Shown here one piece after another: positions 1-10,523 of a DNA stretch of 64,000 nucleotides. The stretch covers positions 124,001 through 188,000 of the forward strand of contig JAFGTV010000053.1 of the NCBI GenBank assembly GCA_016938875.1. The letters are read 5' to 3'. The notes under the pieces were generated by a model that saw nothing but the letters and a program-made list of their open reading frames with translations, was not told the origin of the DNA and did not search any database. The stretch comes from Paracoccaceae bacterium. Lineage in GTDB: Bacteria > Pseudomonadota > Alphaproteobacteria > Rhodobacterales > Rhodobacteraceae. Both the position numbers and the translations under genes were made by a program. Every line of letters begins with the position of its first letter. The stretch's first letter is position 1.

Positions 1-424
1 CTGGCCCAGGCCGAGGTGTCCATCGCCCATGCCAGCGTTCAGGAAATCGACGCGCTGAACATCCTGCGCGCCAGCCACCTGGCGATGTGCCGTGCCATTG
101 CCGGGCTGGCGCAGCCGCCCGATCTGGCGTTGATTGACGGCAACCTTTTGCCGCGTGATCTGCCCTGCGCCGGGTTGGCGGTGGTCAAGGGGGATGCGCG
201 GTCGCTGTCGATCGCGGCGGCCTCGATCGTGGCAAAGGTAACGCGCGATGCGCTGATGGTGGAGCTTGCGCAACAGCATCCCGGCTATGGGTGGGAGCGT
301 AACGCCGGATACCCCACCAAGGCGCATCTGCAGGCCCTCCGAGATATTGGGGTCAGCCCATGCCATAGGCGTTCGTTTGCGCCGGTGCACAACATCTTGT
401 ATCAAGAGAAATCAGTAAGTGACT

Positions 425-426
<2 letters not shown>
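1..426 (+). CDS. rnhB: Ribonuclease HII, C-terminal part (cut by window start)
   Basis: This is the last 141 residues of RNase HII, which nicks RNA in RNA-DNA hybrids at misincorporated ribonucleotides. The reading frame is open from base 1, so the N-terminal catalytic residues lie outside the window. Family signatures visible are DGN near residue 41 of the fragment, the [17 protein letters not shown] block, the [17 protein letters not shown] block and a C-terminal CHRRSFAPV. The stop codon at 424-426 overlaps the first of three GANTC sites that precede ccrM, so the two genes are separated by under 100 bases. Confidence 0.93.
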
Positions 427-1625
<1,199 letters not shown>

Positions 1626-1688
1626 GATTTCCCAACGGTTTTTCAGTTACCGCCTGTGCCCGTGGCCCCGCGCCGCGGCACACACCTT

Positions 1689-1719
1689 GCCCCGCCATGT
1701 CCAATGGCGGGGCTTTTTT
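1689..1719 (+). terminator. Rho-independent terminator of ccrM
   Basis: A perfect 9-bp stem, GCCCCGCCA (1689-1697) against TGGCGGGGC (1705-1713), with a 7-base loop is followed directly by six T residues. It lies 63 bases after the ccrM stop. The 1720-1897 stretch that follows carries no gene; it holds another GANTC site near 1854 and the ribosome site of the next gene. Confidence 0.88.
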
Positions 1720-1897
1720 CTGGCTGATGGGACGTTCGCTTAAGATGGCACAAGGCTGGAGGAATAGGCCGCCTCTTGCCGCAATCGGTGGCGTGAACGC
1801 GGTTAGGGACGCCGTTCAATCAAACTGACGCGATTTCCCCGGGCGATCGGTTGGAATCCACCTATCCTGCGCCATCTTCAGCCGCAGGAGGTGAGTC

Positions 1898-2533
1898 ATG
1901 AAATTCTTGATTATTGGTGCAAGCAAGGGGATCGGCCTGGAAACGGTGACCTATGCCTTGGGGCGTGGTCACGACGTGCGGGCCTTTGCCCGCCACCCAG
2001 AGGCCATCGCGATCGACACCCCCAAGCTGGAGAAATTCGCGGGCGACGCAACGAAGGCCGAAGACGTGGCAAAGGCGCTGGCGGGCGTCGATGCGGTGAT
2101 CATGACGCTGGGTGTGCCCAAGACGGTGCAAGGGCTGGGTAAGACCACGCTCTTTTCCGACGCGACGCGGGTGCTGTTGCCGGCGATGTCCCAGGCGGGG
2201 GTCAGGCGCCTGTTGGTCGTCACCGGCTTTGGCGCGGGCGACAGCAAGGCCAAGATGAGCACGGTTGAAAAGCTGCCCTTCCGGGCGCTGCTGGGCCGAG
2301 CCTATGCCGACAAGGACGTGCAAGAGGAGATGATCCGCGCCTCTGATCTGGACTGGACCATCGCGCGGCCCGGTATCTTGATGAACCGTCCGGCCAGCCA
2401 CGCCTATGAGGTGCTGGTCGAACCGGAAACCTGGCGCAACGGCCTGATCTCGCGCGGGGATGTGGCGCATTTCCTGGTGCATGCCGCCGAGGAGGGCAGC
2501 CATATCGGGCAGGCGCCGGTCCTGATCCGCTAG
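1898..2533 (+). CDS. NAD(P)-binding atypical SDR / NmrA-like protein
   Basis: A 211-residue Rossmann protein of the atypical SDR (NAD(P)H-binding, NmrA-like) type. The N-terminal dinucleotide motif is GASKGIG at residues 7-13, followed by a DATKAEDVAKAL segment and VDAVIMTLG, then a DLDWTIARPGILMN segment typical of the family. There is no clear catalytic YxxxK, so it may be a redox sensor or flavin/NADPH reductase-like protein rather than a classical dehydrogenase. The start follows GCAGGAGG. It is transcribed alone, convergent with alkB, 3 bases from its stop. Substrate unknown. Confidence 0.82.
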   Translation: MKFLIIGASKGIGLETVTYALGRGHDVRAFARHPEAIAIDTPKLEKFAGDATKAEDVAKALAGVDAVIMTLGVPKTVQGLGKTTLFSDATRVLLPAMSQAGVRRLLVVTGFGAGDSKAKMSTVEKLPFRALLGRAYADKDVQEEMIRASDLDWTIARPGILMNRPASHAYEVLVEPETWRNGLISRGDVAHFLVHAAEEGSHIGQAPVLIR

Positions 2534-2536
2534 GGC

Positions 2537-3676
2537 TCAGGTGCCGGCGGGCCAGGGCAGGCTGGCCTCCTTGTAGGGGGTCCAGTCGGCGATGTCGGGA
2601 TAGTATTTTCGCCGCCATGCCCGGACGCGCGGGTTCATCCGGCGCCGCCACAGCGGCGGGATCATCGCCAGCGTGGTCATCGCCGGATAGCCCAGCGGCA
2701 GTTGCGGGGCCTCGTCCGCAGAATAGGTCTGCAACAGCGGGAACCGGCGCTGCGGCTTATAGTGGTGGTCAGAGTGGCGTTGCAGGTTGATCAGCAACCA
2801 GTTCGACGCGGTATGGGCGGCGTTCCAGCTGTGGTGCGGTTTGACATGCTCGTACTTTCCCTCGCCCAGATAGCGCCGGGTCAGGCCGTAATGCTCGACG
2901 TAATTGGTCAGTTCCAACTGCCACACGGCGATAAAGGCCTGCCAGACAAACAGCGCCAGCCCGGCCCAGCCGCCAATCCACGCCGCCAGCGCCAGCATCG
3001 CCAGTTGCAACACGCCATAACGCCAGAACGGGTTGCTCGGGTGCCAGACGGACCGCCCGCGGCGCGCCAGCATCAGCCGTTCCGCCCGCCAGGCAGAGGC
3101 CAGCCCGGTCGCCAGAACCCGCCAGAAAAAGCGATGAAACCCCTCGTTATAGCGCGCGCTGACCCCGTCGCGGGGGGTGCCGACATGGGGGTGGTGCACC
3201 AGCAAATGTTCGGTGCGAAAATGGCTGTAAAGAACGGTCGAAAGCAGTAGATCCCCCAGCCAGCGTTCCAGCCGGTTCCCCTGGTGCAGCAACTCGTGGG
3301 AATAGACGATGCCCACGGTGCCCGAAATCACCCCGACGCCAAAGAACAGCACGATGGTCTCCAGCGTGGACAGGTGATCGGTATGGGTCACCCACCAGAT
3401 CATCCCAAAGATCGTGACGAACTGAATCGGGAACCAGATCATGGTGATAAAGCGATACCAGAACAAATCCGCCTCGGGCGTTTCGGGGTCCGGGTTTTCC
3501 TGGTTCAGGCCCAGGATCGCGTCCAGCACGGTGACCGACATCCAGCCGTAGACCGGCAGCAAAACCACGCTCCAACCGCCCAGGGTCGCGCCGATGATCG
3601 CCAGCGGGATCATTCCCAGAGACAACCAAAAGGGCAGGGCGTTTTTCAGCCGTGCGATGGGCGGTTTGCTGTCCAT
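2537..3676 (-). CDS. alkB: Alkane 1-monooxygenase (AlkB family)
   Basis: Integral-membrane di-iron hydroxylase of 379 residues that oxidises terminal methyl groups of alkanes with electrons from rubredoxin. The histidine motifs are complete: HELLHQ at 127-132, EHLLVHHPH at 156-164 and LQRHSDHH at 298-305, plus NYVEHYGL at 258-265. Hydrophobic segments near 15-50, 75-97, 105-125 and 220-255 fit the six-helix fold. The start chosen is the ATG at 3676; an upstream extension is open but would cross the promoter. No rubredoxin or rubredoxin reductase is adjacent, so electrons must come from genes elsewhere. The substrate range cannot be read from sequence. Confidence 0.92.
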   Translation of the reverse strand: MDSKPPIARLKNALPFWLSLGMIPLAIIGATLGGWSVVLLPVYGWMSVTVLDAILGLNQENPDPETPEADLFWYRFITMIWFPIQFVTIFGMIWWVTHTDHLSTLETIVLFFGVGVISGTVGIVYSHELLHQGNRLERWLGDLLLSTVLYSHFRTEHLLVHHPHVGTPRDGVSARYNEGFHRFFWRVLATGLASAWRAERLMLARRGRSVWHPSNPFWRYGVLQLAMLALAAWIGGWAGLALFVWQAFIAVWQLELTNYVEHYGLTRRYLGEGKYEHVKPHHSWNAAHTASNWLLINLQRHSDHHYKPQRRFPLLQTYSADEAPQLPLGYPAMTTLAMIPPLWRRRMNPRVRAWRRKYYPDIADWTPYKEASLPWPAGT

Positions 3677-3714
3677 GGCGCTCTCCGTCTGGTGGCGCGG
3701 GCTGTTTGGCGTGG

Positions 3715-3744
3715 GGTATAGCGCGCGGATCTGGCGCGGTTCAA
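3715..3744 (-). promoter_or_regulatory. Candidate sigma70-type promoter of alkB
   Basis: On the minus strand TTGAAC (3744-3739) and TATACC (3720-3715) are separated by 18 bases, close to a housekeeping -35/-10 pair, and would start transcription about 30 bases before the alkB ATG. The -35 overlaps the mutY stop codon, suggesting alkB can be expressed independently of mutY. Based on pattern only. Confidence 0.45.
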
Positions 3745-4802
3745 TCCGCCCCAAGGCCGCAGCGCGCCAGGTCGAACGCCTTGCGCATCACCGTAGGCAG
3801 GTCCGAAGGACGAAAATCCCCCGCTGCAACAAAGCTGCCGCGGATGGGCGCGCAATCGGTGGGCAGATCGGCCACCCGCAGGGCCAGGCGCAGGTGGAAA
3901 TGGGTGAAGGTGTGGCGCACCTCGGCGTCCAGGGGGCGCCAGTCGGCGGCGGCGGGTGGGGCAAAAACAGGCTCTGTTTCGGCCCAATCGCTGCCGGGCC
4001 AGCCCAGCATGCCACCCAACAGCCCCCTGTCGGGGCGACGTTCCAACAGCCAGGCCCCATCGCCGCGCCGCCCGATATAGGCAATGCCCAGCCGGGTCGG
4101 TTTCGCCTTTTTCGGCAGTTTGCGCGGCAGGTCGGCGGCGATGCCCGCGGCCCGCGCGGCACAGGGGGTGCGCAACGGGCAGATGCCGCAGGCGGGGCTT
4201 TTCGGGGTGCAGATCGTGGCGCCCAGGTCCATCACCGCCTGGGCATGATCGCCGGGCCGGGTCCGGGGGGTCAGCCGCGCGGCCAGGGCGGTCAGCGCAG
4301 GCTTGGCCGGGGGCAACGGGGTTTCGACGGCGAAAAGCCGCGCCATCACCCGCTCTACGTTGCCATCGACCACGGTTTCGGGTCGATCAAAGGCGATCGC
4401 GGCGACGGCGGCGGCGGTATAGGGGCCGATGCCGGGCAGCGCCAGCAACCCCTCGCGCGTGTCGGGAAACCGCCCGGCGTGATCCCCGGACACAACGCGC
4501 GCGCATTTCAGCAAGTTGCGCGCCCGCGCATAGTAGCCAAGGCCCGCCCATTCGCCCATCACCGCGCCATCCTCGGCCTCGGCCAGGGCGGTGACATCGG
4601 GCCAGCGCGCGGTAAAGCGGTTGAAATAGTCCCGAACGGCGGCCACCGTGGTTTGTTGCAGCATTACCTCGGACAGCCAGACGGCATAGGGATCGGGACG
4701 CACCCCCGCGGCCCGCGCGGCCGGACCCACCCGCCAGGGCATCTGGCGGGCATGGGCGTTATACCATGCCAGCAACGCGGCGCTCACCTCTTCGTCACGC
4801 AA
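3741..4802 (-). CDS. mutY: A/G-specific adenine DNA glycosylase
   Basis: Removes adenine mispaired with 8-oxoguanine. The 353-residue protein has the catalytic Glu45 in SEVMLQQT, the helix-hairpin-helix LPGIGPYTA at 122-130, the catalytic Asp146 in VVDGNVER and the [4Fe-4S] cluster cysteines C198-x6-C205-x2-C208-x5-C214. The C-terminal ~120 residues form the MutT-like 8-oxoG recognition domain. It is transcribed away from the DUF721 gene with 75 bases between, a neighbour pairing seen in many alphaproteobacteria. Confidence 0.95.
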   Translation of the reverse strand: MRDEEVSAALLAWYNAHARQMPWRVGPAARAAGVRPDPYAVWLSEVMLQQTTVAAVRDYFNRFTARWPDVTALAEAEDGAVMGEWAGLGYYARARNLLKCARVVSGDHAGRFPDTREGLLALPGIGPYTAAAVAAIAFDRPETVVDGNVERVMARLFAVETPLPPAKPALTALAARLTPRTRPGDHAQAVMDLGATICTPKSPACGICPLRTPCAARAAGIAADLPRKLPKKAKPTRLGIAYIGRRGDGAWLLERRPDRGLLGGMLGWPGSDWAETEPVFAPPAAADWRPLDAEVRHTFTHFHLRLALRVADLPTDCAPIRGSFVAAGDFRPSDLPTVMRKAFDLARCGLGAD

Positions 4803-4877
4803 TCTTTATGCCCTCGCCCCGGTCATTTGTCTGGCTGGCCTCGCCCTTGCGTCCTAGGATAGGGCAAGACAAGGGAA

Positions 4878-5405
4878 ATGACAGGCATGGCACAGCCCGA
4901 CAAAGGCCAGACGCGCCGTATGCGCGGGTTCGAGCGGACTTCGAGCCTGCTGCAGACCCGTATACGCCGTGTGGGGGAAAAGCGCGGGTTCGCCGTGTCG
5001 CGCCTGCTGACCCACTGGGCCGAGATTGTCGGCCCTGACATTGCCCGCATCGCCCGCCCGGTCGAGGTCAAGTATGGCCGCGAGGGGCTGGGCGCCACGC
5101 TGAGTGTCCTGACCACCGGTGCCCAGGCCCCGATGCTGGAAATGCAAAAAGAGGCGATCCGCGAAAAGGTCAACGCCTGCTATGGCTATAACGCGATTTC
5201 GCGCATCCGCCTGACCCAGACCGCCGCCACTGGATTTGCCGAGGGGCAGGCCCAGTTCGCCCCGGCCCCGAAACCGGTTCCCCGTGCGCCCGACCCCGAC
5301 CTGTGCCGCCGCGCCAGCGCGCTGTCGGGCGACGTGCATGACGCGGGTTTGCGCGCCGCGCTTGAAGCCTTGGGGCAAAACGTTCTATCCCGCCCGAAAC
5401 GCTAA
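4878..5405 (+). CDS. DUF721 / DciA-like protein
   Basis: A 175-residue DUF721 protein. The N-terminal half (about 15-105) holds the conserved domain with VGEKRGFAVSRLLTHWAEIVGPDIA and a KH-like strand pattern; the remainder is a basic, proline-rich tail. DUF721 proteins include DciA, the loader or operator of the replicative helicase in bacteria lacking DnaC, so a replication role is a fair inference. Two starts are possible, ATG at 4878 or 4887; AAGGGA at 4871-4876 is better spaced for 4887. It is followed after 13 bases by the DsbA-like gene, probably one transcript. Confidence 0.85.
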   Translation: MTGMAQPDKGQTRRMRGFERTSSLLQTRIRRVGEKRGFAVSRLLTHWAEIVGPDIARIARPVEVKYGREGLGATLSVLTTGAQAPMLEMQKEAIREKVNACYGYNAISRIRLTQTAATGFAEGQAQFAPAPKPVPRAPDPDLCRRASALSGDVHDAGLRAALEALGQNVLSRPKR

Positions 5406-5418
5406 GGAGTTTTCGTAG

Positions 5419-6090
5419 ATGATCCGTATCCTGACGCTATCGCTCGGCATGATCGCGCTCGCTGCATTGGGCGGGTTCTGGCTGGCCGCGTCGTCGCAAA
5501 GCGGGCCGGGAATGGCCCCCGTGGGTGCCGCCCTGGCACAAGAGACCGCCAACCCCGACGCCGCGATGATCGCGCCCTATACGCTGGGCAACCCGGACGC
5601 CCCGATCAAGCTGACGGAATATGCCTCGTTCACCTGCGGGCATTGCGCCCATTTCCATGACGATGTCTTCAAAAAGCTCAAGGCCGAGTATATCGACACC
5701 GGCAAGGTCTATTTCACCTACCGTGAGATTTACTGGGATCCCTATGCGATCTGGGCGGGAATGCTGGCGCGGTGCGGCGGCGAGATGCGGTTCTTTGGCA
5801 TCGTCTCGATCCTGTATGAAAAACAGCGCGAGTGGATCGACCCCAAGGATTCCGCCAAGACCGCCGATAACCTGCGCCAGATCGGCCGTACCGCGGGGTT
5901 GACCGAGGATGCGATGAACGCCTGCCTCAGCGATGCGGCGATGGCCACCGCGTTGCGCGACACGTCCGATCAGATTTCCAAGCGCGACGGCATCGAAGGG
6001 ACCCCTTCGATGATGATCGACGGCGAGTTGCACAAGAACATGAGCTATTCCAAGCTCAAGGAAATCCTCGACGCGAAACTGGCCGGCTGA
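5419..6090 (+). CDS. DsbA-family thiol-disulfide oxidoreductase
   Basis: Secreted or anchored thioredoxin-fold protein of 223 residues. Residues 1-24 form a hydrophobic export segment followed by an AxA-type region near 38-41. The active site is C73-G-H-C76 within YASFTCGHCAHF, and the cis-proline loop is in EGTPSMMID near residue 195. The helical insertion between them matches the DsbA/Com1-like subfamily. It presumably makes or reshuffles disulfides in the periplasm. AAGGAG precedes the ATG. The next gene begins 4 bases after its stop, suggesting co-transcription with the CoA-transferase although no functional link is obvious. Confidence 0.9.
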   Translation: MIRILTLSLGMIALAALGGFWLAASSQSGPGMAPVGAALAQETANPDAAMIAPYTLGNPDAPIKLTEYASFTCGHCAHFHDDVFKKLKAEYIDTGKVYFTYREIYWDPYAIWAGMLARCGGEMRFFGIVSILYEKQREWIDPKDSAKTADNLRQIGRTAGLTEDAMNACLSDAAMATALRDTSDQISKRDGIEGTPSMMIDGELHKNMSYSKLKEILDAKLAG

Positions 6091-6094
6091 TCCC

Positions 6095-7252
6095 ATGGCG
6101 GCACCGCTTGCCGGCCTTCGTGTAATCGAACTGGCGCGCATCCTGGCCGGCCCCTGGGCGGGCCAGGTGCTGGCCGATCTGGGCGCCGAGGTGATCAAGG
6201 TCGAGGCCCCCGAGGGCGACGATACCCGCCGCTGGGGTCCGCCCTTTGTCGATCGGGACGGCACAGCCGAGGCGGCGTATTTCCATTGCTGCAATCGGGG
6301 CAAGCAGTCCATCGCCGCGGATTTCCGCACCCCCGAGGGACAGGCACTGGTGCGCGATCTGGTGGCCGGGGCCGATATCGTCATCGAGAATTTCAAGGTC
6401 GGGGGGCTGGTGAAATACGGGTTGGACTACGACAGTCTCAGGGCGATCAACCCGCGGCTGATCTACTGTTCGATCACCGGGTTCGGGCAGGACGGCCCCT
6501 ATGCCCACCGCGCGGGATACGATTTCATCATCCAGGGCATGTCCGGGCTGATGTCGATCACCGGCGAACCTGACGGCCAGCCGCAAAAGGTCGGCGTGGC
6601 GGTCACCGATATTTTCACCGGCGTTTATGCCGCCACCGCGATTCTGGCGGCGGTGCATCAGCGCGCGCAGACCGGACAGGGCCAGCAGATCGACATGGCC
6701 TTGTTCGATGTGGCCACGGCGATCACCGCCAACCAGGCGATGAACTATCTGACCACCGGGCAGGCGCCGCACCGGATGGGCAATGCCCACCCCAACCTCG
6801 CGCCCTATCAGGTGTTCGACTGTTCCGATGGCCATATCATCATCGCGGTGGGCAATGACGGCCAGTTCGCACGGCTTTGCGCGCTGTTGGGGCTGGCGGA
6901 TCTGGCGGGCGACCCGGCCTTTGCCAGCAATGCCGACCGGGTTGCCAATCGCATCGAACTCAGCGCGCGGCTGACATCCGCGACGCGTGGATTTGCCAAG
7001 GCCGAGTTGCTGGCCGCCTGCGAATCCCGGGGCGTGCCCGCCGGTCCGATCAACGATATGGCCGAGGTGTTTGCCGATCCGCAGATCGTTCATCGCGGTC
7101 TGGTGGCCACGCGCGACGGGGTGCCGGGGGTGCGCACGCCCATCGTCTTTTCCGGGGCGCCGCTGGCCGATGCCCGGGCCGCGCCGCGGCTGGATGCCGA
7201 TGGCGACGCGATCCGTGCGCAGCTTAGCCGGACCCCAGGCCCAGTCGGCTGA
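6095..7252 (+). CDS. CaiB/BaiF family (class III) CoA-transferase
   Basis: Class III CoA-transferases move CoA between carboxylic acids through an aspartyl-CoA intermediate. The 385-residue protein opens with the typical [34 protein letters not shown], has NRGKQSI and [11 protein letters not shown] segments, and the candidate catalytic Asp in [10 protein letters not shown] near residue 203. CaiB-like folds continue to [11 protein letters not shown] near the end. The donor and acceptor cannot be predicted. Its 3' end overlaps the convergent lpxK by 29 bases. Confidence 0.9.
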   Translation: MAAPLAGLRVIELARILAGPWAGQVLADLGAEVIKVEAPEGDDTRRWGPPFVDRDGTAEAAYFHCCNRGKQSIAADFRTPEGQALVRDLVAGADIVIENFKVGGLVKYGLDYDSLRAINPRLIYCSITGFGQDGPYAHRAGYDFIIQGMSGLMSITGEPDGQPQKVGVAVTDIFTGVYAATAILAAVHQRAQTGQGQQIDMALFDVATAITANQAMNYLTTGQAPHRMGNAHPNLAPYQVFDCSDGHIIIAVGNDGQFARLCALLGLADLAGDPAFASNADRVANRIELSARLTSATRGFAKAELLAACESRGVPAGPINDMAEVFADPQIVHRGLVATRDGVPGVRTPIVFSGAPLADARAAPRLDADGDAIRAQLSRTPGPVG

Positions 7253-8225
7253 GCCCGGCGTCAATCGCCGACCAATCGTCGATCTCCAGCCGCACGGGCA
7301 GGGTCAGCACCTTTCGGCGAAACGCGGGCGGCAGGCGAACGGCGTCCTTTTCGGTGGCGACCAGTTGCGCGCCCAAGAGCTTGGCCTCGCCCTCCAGCCG
7401 GGTCATCAGCGCAGGGGTCAGCGGCTGGTGATCCTCCAGCGGCTCACCGCGCAACAGATGGGCCCCCAGCCCCTCGAGCGTGGCAAAGAACTTTTCCGGG
7501 TGGCCGATCCCGGCAAAGGCCAGAACCCGCAGCCCCTGCCAATCCATCCCGGTTTGCAACGGCCTGAGCGCGCCGGTCACATGCGGCAGATCCAGCCCCG
7601 CGCCCCATTGGGCGGTGAAATGGCGCTGGGCCGGGCCGGGGCCGATCGACAGGACCAGATCGGCGCGCGCCAGCCCCACCGGCAGCGGCTCGCGCAGCGG
7701 GCCCGCCGGGATCACCCGGCCATTGCCGAACCCCTTGGCCGCGTCCACCACGACGATCGAGAAATCCTGGGTCAGGGCGGGGTTCTGAAACCCATCGTCC
7801 AGGATCACCACCTGCGCCCCCGCCGCCACCGCCGCACGCGCCCCCGCCGCCCGGTCACGGGCCACCCAGGTCGGCGCAAAGGCCGACAGCAACAGCGGCT
7901 CGTCCCCGACATCGGCGGCGGTGTGGGTGCGCTCATTCACCTGGACGGGTCCGGTCAGGTGCCCGCCATGGCCCCGGCTGACAACATGGGCGGCGATCCC
8001 CCGGTCCATCAGCCGCAGCAACAGCGCAATGACCGTCGGCGTCTTGCCGGTGCCCCCGGCGTTGATGTTGCCCACGCAGATCACCGGCACATCCAGCCGC
8101 AGGCGTGGGCCCCGCGCCAGCCGACTGGCGGTGCCACGGGCATAAAGCGCGCCCAGCGGGGTCAGCGCGCGGGCCATCAGGCCGGGCCGCCGGGGCGGCG
8201 TGAACCAGAAACGGGGCGCGCGCAT
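7224..8225 (-). CDS. lpxK: Tetraacyldisaccharide 4'-kinase
   Basis: Phosphorylates the 4' position of the lipid A disaccharide at the inner membrane. The 333-residue protein carries the LpxK Walker [13 protein letters not shown] at residues 52-63, the DGFQNPAL segment and [11 protein letters not shown] near residue 290. The start ATG at 8225 shares one base with the stop of the upstream transferase gene (TGATG), so translation is probably coupled. The family signature is clear even though the open frame continues far upstream. Confidence 0.94.
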   Translation of the reverse strand: MRAPRFWFTPPRRPGLMARALTPLGALYARGTASRLARGPRLRLDVPVICVGNINAGGTGKTPTVIALLLRLMDRGIAAHVVSRGHGGHLTGPVQVNERTHTAADVGDEPLLLSAFAPTWVARDRAAGARAAVAAGAQVVILDDGFQNPALTQDFSIVVVDAAKGFGNGRVIPAGPLREPLPVGLARADLVLSIGPGPAQRHFTAQWGAGLDLPHVTGALRPLQTGMDWQGLRVLAFAGIGHPEKFFATLEGLGAHLLRGEPLEDHQPLTPALMTRLEGEAKLLGAQLVATEKDAVRLPPAFRRKVLTLPVRLEIDDWSAIDAGLSRLGLGSG

Positions 8226-9412
8226 CAGCCTGCCTTTGCCAGGTCCAGCGCCTCTAGCATGCGGCGGGTGACGCGCTCGGTCGCGGCGGTGCCTTCGGTC
8301 GAAACCTCCCAGGCGGCGCGGGCCATGGTGGCGGCTCGGTCGGGTGCCAGCAACTCGGCCAGGGCGGCGGCCATGGTCTGTTCGTCGCGCACGGTCCGGG
8401 TGGCATTGGCCGCGCCCAGCCGCAGGTAATGGCGGGCATGTGCACCAGTGGCGGGCCCGTGCAGAATGGCGGAGCCCAGCGCCGCGGCGGCATAGGGGTC
8501 GGGCCCGGCATTCGCACCCAGCGTGCCGCCCAGGAAACTGACCGGCGCCAGCCGCAGCCACAGGCCCATCTCCCCCTCGGTGTCGGCGATGTAGATCTGG
8601 GTTTCGGCCTCTGGCTCTTCCTCGTCCGAGCGCAGGGCGACATCCCACCCCTCGGTCCGCAGCCGTTGGGCCAGGTCGGGGCCGCGCGCGGGTTCGTCGG
8701 GCACCAGGATCAACAGCAGCCGGTGCGCCTGGCGGATGACGGCGGAATGTGCGGCCACCGCAACCGGATCCTCGGCCCGCTGGGTGCAGGCGGCCAGCCA
8801 TGTGGGGCGCCCGGCGATCAGCATCGCCAGCGCGTCGCGTTCGGCGTCCGAGCAGCCCAAGACCGCGCTGCCCTCGGACAGCGGTCCACAAGGGGTGATC
8901 TGCCAACGCGGCAGGCCCATGGCGCGCAATTGTCCCGCACTGTCGCGGGTCTGGGCAAACAACCGGTCAAACCGGCGCAACATGCGCCGGGTCAGCCCAG
9001 TGCCGATGCGCCAGCGGTGGCGCCAGGATTCGGGCAGGTCACGGGTGATCAGGAACAGGGCCGTGCCCTGAGAATGCGCCTGCGTGGCGGCCACCGTCGG
9101 CAGCGTTGCGGGATAGAACACCGCCAGGTCGGGGCGCCACTGATCGACAAAGGCCGTCGCCGCGCGCGTCCCCTCGCGCGGGGCGGGGGCGTGGTGCGGG
9201 GGGGGCAGATCGGTGAAACCCGCGCTCCATGACGGGCCCTCGTCCTCTTGCGTCAGCAGCACCGAAAGATCGGGCCGCTCGTCGGTCAATTGGCGAATCA
9301 GCTCTGCCGCGGCGGCGCACTCTTCCGGGGGCGGTGCGTGCAGCCACAACAGCGGCCCCCCTGTCCGGGCGCGTGCCGTGTCGGCGGTGGGCTGTGCCGG
9401 GCGTGTTGCCAT
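8225..9412 (-). CDS. kdtA: 3-deoxy-D-manno-octulosonic acid (Kdo) transferase-like protein
   Basis: Glycosyltransferase of the KdtA/WaaA family that adds Kdo to lipid IVA. The C-terminal donor-binding part is convincing: [24 protein letters not shown] followed by [22 protein letters not shown], as in WaaA. The N-terminus is unusual: at 395 aa it is short, begins with a polar stretch instead of the usual membrane-anchor helix, and the SVGE-type catalytic loop reads HAPPPEE near residue 30. A Glu is retained. It is tightly linked to lpxK and DUF4170. It could be a second, specialised Kdo transferase rather than the principal one. Confidence 0.82.
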   Translation of the reverse strand: MATRPAQPTADTARARTGGPLLWLHAPPPEECAAAAELIRQLTDERPDLSVLLTQEDEGPSWSAGFTDLPPPHHAPAPREGTRAATAFVDQWRPDLAVFYPATLPTVAATQAHSQGTALFLITRDLPESWRHRWRIGTGLTRRMLRRFDRLFAQTRDSAGQLRAMGLPRWQITPCGPLSEGSAVLGCSDAERDALAMLIAGRPTWLAACTQRAEDPVAVAAHSAVIRQAHRLLLILVPDEPARGPDLAQRLRTEGWDVALRSDEEEPEAETQIYIADTEGEMGLWLRLAPVSFLGGTLGANAGPDPYAAAALGSAILHGPATGAHARHYLRLGAANATRTVRDEQTMAAALAELLAPDRAATMARAAWEVSTEGTAATERVTRRMLEALDLAKAG

Positions 9413-9423
9413 GGCGCGCGCGT

Positions 9424-9669
9424 TCAGACGCCCAGTTCCTCGGTCGGGCCCGCCTCGGCCTCTTCGTCGCGCAGACGGTGCAGGTGGGCGATGAAATAGC
9501 GCATGTGGGCGTTGTCCACGGTGCGCTGGGCCTCGGCCTTCCAGGCATTAAAGGCGGATTGATAGTCGGGGAACATGCCGACGATATGGATGTCGTCGAT
9601 GTTCTTGAAGGCGGTTTGGGTCGGATCGACCAGTTCGCCACCAAAGACGAGGTGCAGGCGCTGGGTCAT
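9424..9669 (-). CDS. DUF4170 domain protein
   Basis: Small soluble protein of 81 residues matching DUF4170 (QRLHLVFGGELVDPTQTAFKN, DIHIVGMFPDYQSAFNAWKAEAQRTVDNAHMRYF). Function is unknown. Its position, 11 bases upstream of the Kdo transferase and lpxK, recurs in Rhodobacterales and suggests a lipid A or envelope link. GGAGG lies 6 bases before the ATG at 9669. Confidence 0.85.
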   Translation of the reverse strand: MTQRLHLVFGGELVDPTQTAFKNIDDIHIVGMFPDYQSAFNAWKAEAQRTVDNAHMRYFIAHLHRLRDEEAEAGPTEELGV

Positions 9670-9749
9670 CAAAACCTCCGGCTGGCGCGTGGGATTGGGC
9701 GTTACCCTAGACCAAGCCTGACGGGCGCGAAAGGGCGCATACCGCAGCG

Positions 9750-10523
9750 TCAGGCCAGGCGGGCGATCACCTCGTCATGCAGGGGCGGGGGCGCGGCGAT
9801 CACCCCGGCCGACACGGGCCGCACGGTGTTGAAGCCAAGCGGGGCACCGGTGCGGTCGCTGACCCGCGCGCCGGCCTCGGTGGCGATCAGGCTGCCCGCG
9901 GCGGTGTCCCAGTCCCAGCTTTCGCGCAGGGTCAGCATCGCGTCATAGCGTCCCTCGGCCACCAGGCACAGCCTATAGGCCAACGAGGCGCGCAATGATC
10001 GCTGCACCTCTGGCGCAGGGCCTTTCCAGTGGTCAGGGTTCAGCGCGGGGCGCGCAGTCAGCACCGCGGCCCCCTCCAGCGCGCGTCGGCCAGAGGCTTG
10101 GATCGGCGCGCCGTTCAGCGTGGCCCCGCCCCCCAGTGTTGCGGAATACAGCCGATCGCGCATCGGCAAATAGACCACGGCGGCGGTGATCCGGCCCTGC
10201 ACCGCCACGGCCAGCGCATGGGCAAAGCTGCGCTCGCCCCCGATAAAGGCGCGGGTGCCGTCGATCGGGTCCACCACGAACAGCCGCTCGGCCGACAGGC
10301 GGGCGTCGTCATCCTCGGTCTCTTCGGACAGCCAGCCATAGCCGGGTCGCGCTGCGGTCAGCCGCTGGCGCAGCATGGTGTCGATTTCCATATCGGCCTC
10401 GGTCACCGGGCCCTGCTGTCCGGGTTTGTCCCAGGTGCGCGGATCGCGCCGCCAGTAGGTTTCAGCGATGCGACCCGCGGCCTGGGCCGCCTCGATCAAG
10501 AGCGCCAGATCACTCGCCGGCAA
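9750..10523 (-). CDS. Inositol-monophosphatase family protein, CysQ-like
   Basis: Mg-dependent phosphatase of 257 residues. Metal ligands are visible as E67-E68 in SEETED, the DPIDGT motif at 85-90 and SWDWDTAAG near 207. The family includes CysQ (3'-phosphoadenosine 5'-phosphate phosphatase) and inositol monophosphatases; the early GQQGPVTEAD segment favours CysQ-like, but specificity is not certain. The only credible start is a TTG at 10523 that lies 14 bases inside the end of pmbA, implying coupled translation. Confidence 0.85.
   Translation of the reverse strand: MPASDLALLIEAAQAAGRIAETYWRRDPRTWDKPGQQGPVTEADMEIDTMLRQRLTAARPGYGWLSEETEDDDARLSAERLFVVDPIDGTRAFIGGERSFAHALAVAVQGRITAAVVYLPMRDRLYSATLGGGATLNGAPIQASGRRALEGAAVLTARPALNPDHWKGPAPEVQRSLRASLAYRLCLVAEGRYDAMLTLRESWDWDTAAGSLIATEAGARVSDRTGAPLGFNTVRPVSAGVIAAPPPLHDEVIARLA

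Noticed and set aside
2537-3676. alkB considered as a fatty-acid desaturase or xylene monooxygenase
   Set aside because: The NYVEHYGL and LQRHSDHH motifs and their spacing match alkane hydroxylases more specifically, although the xylM branch is close.
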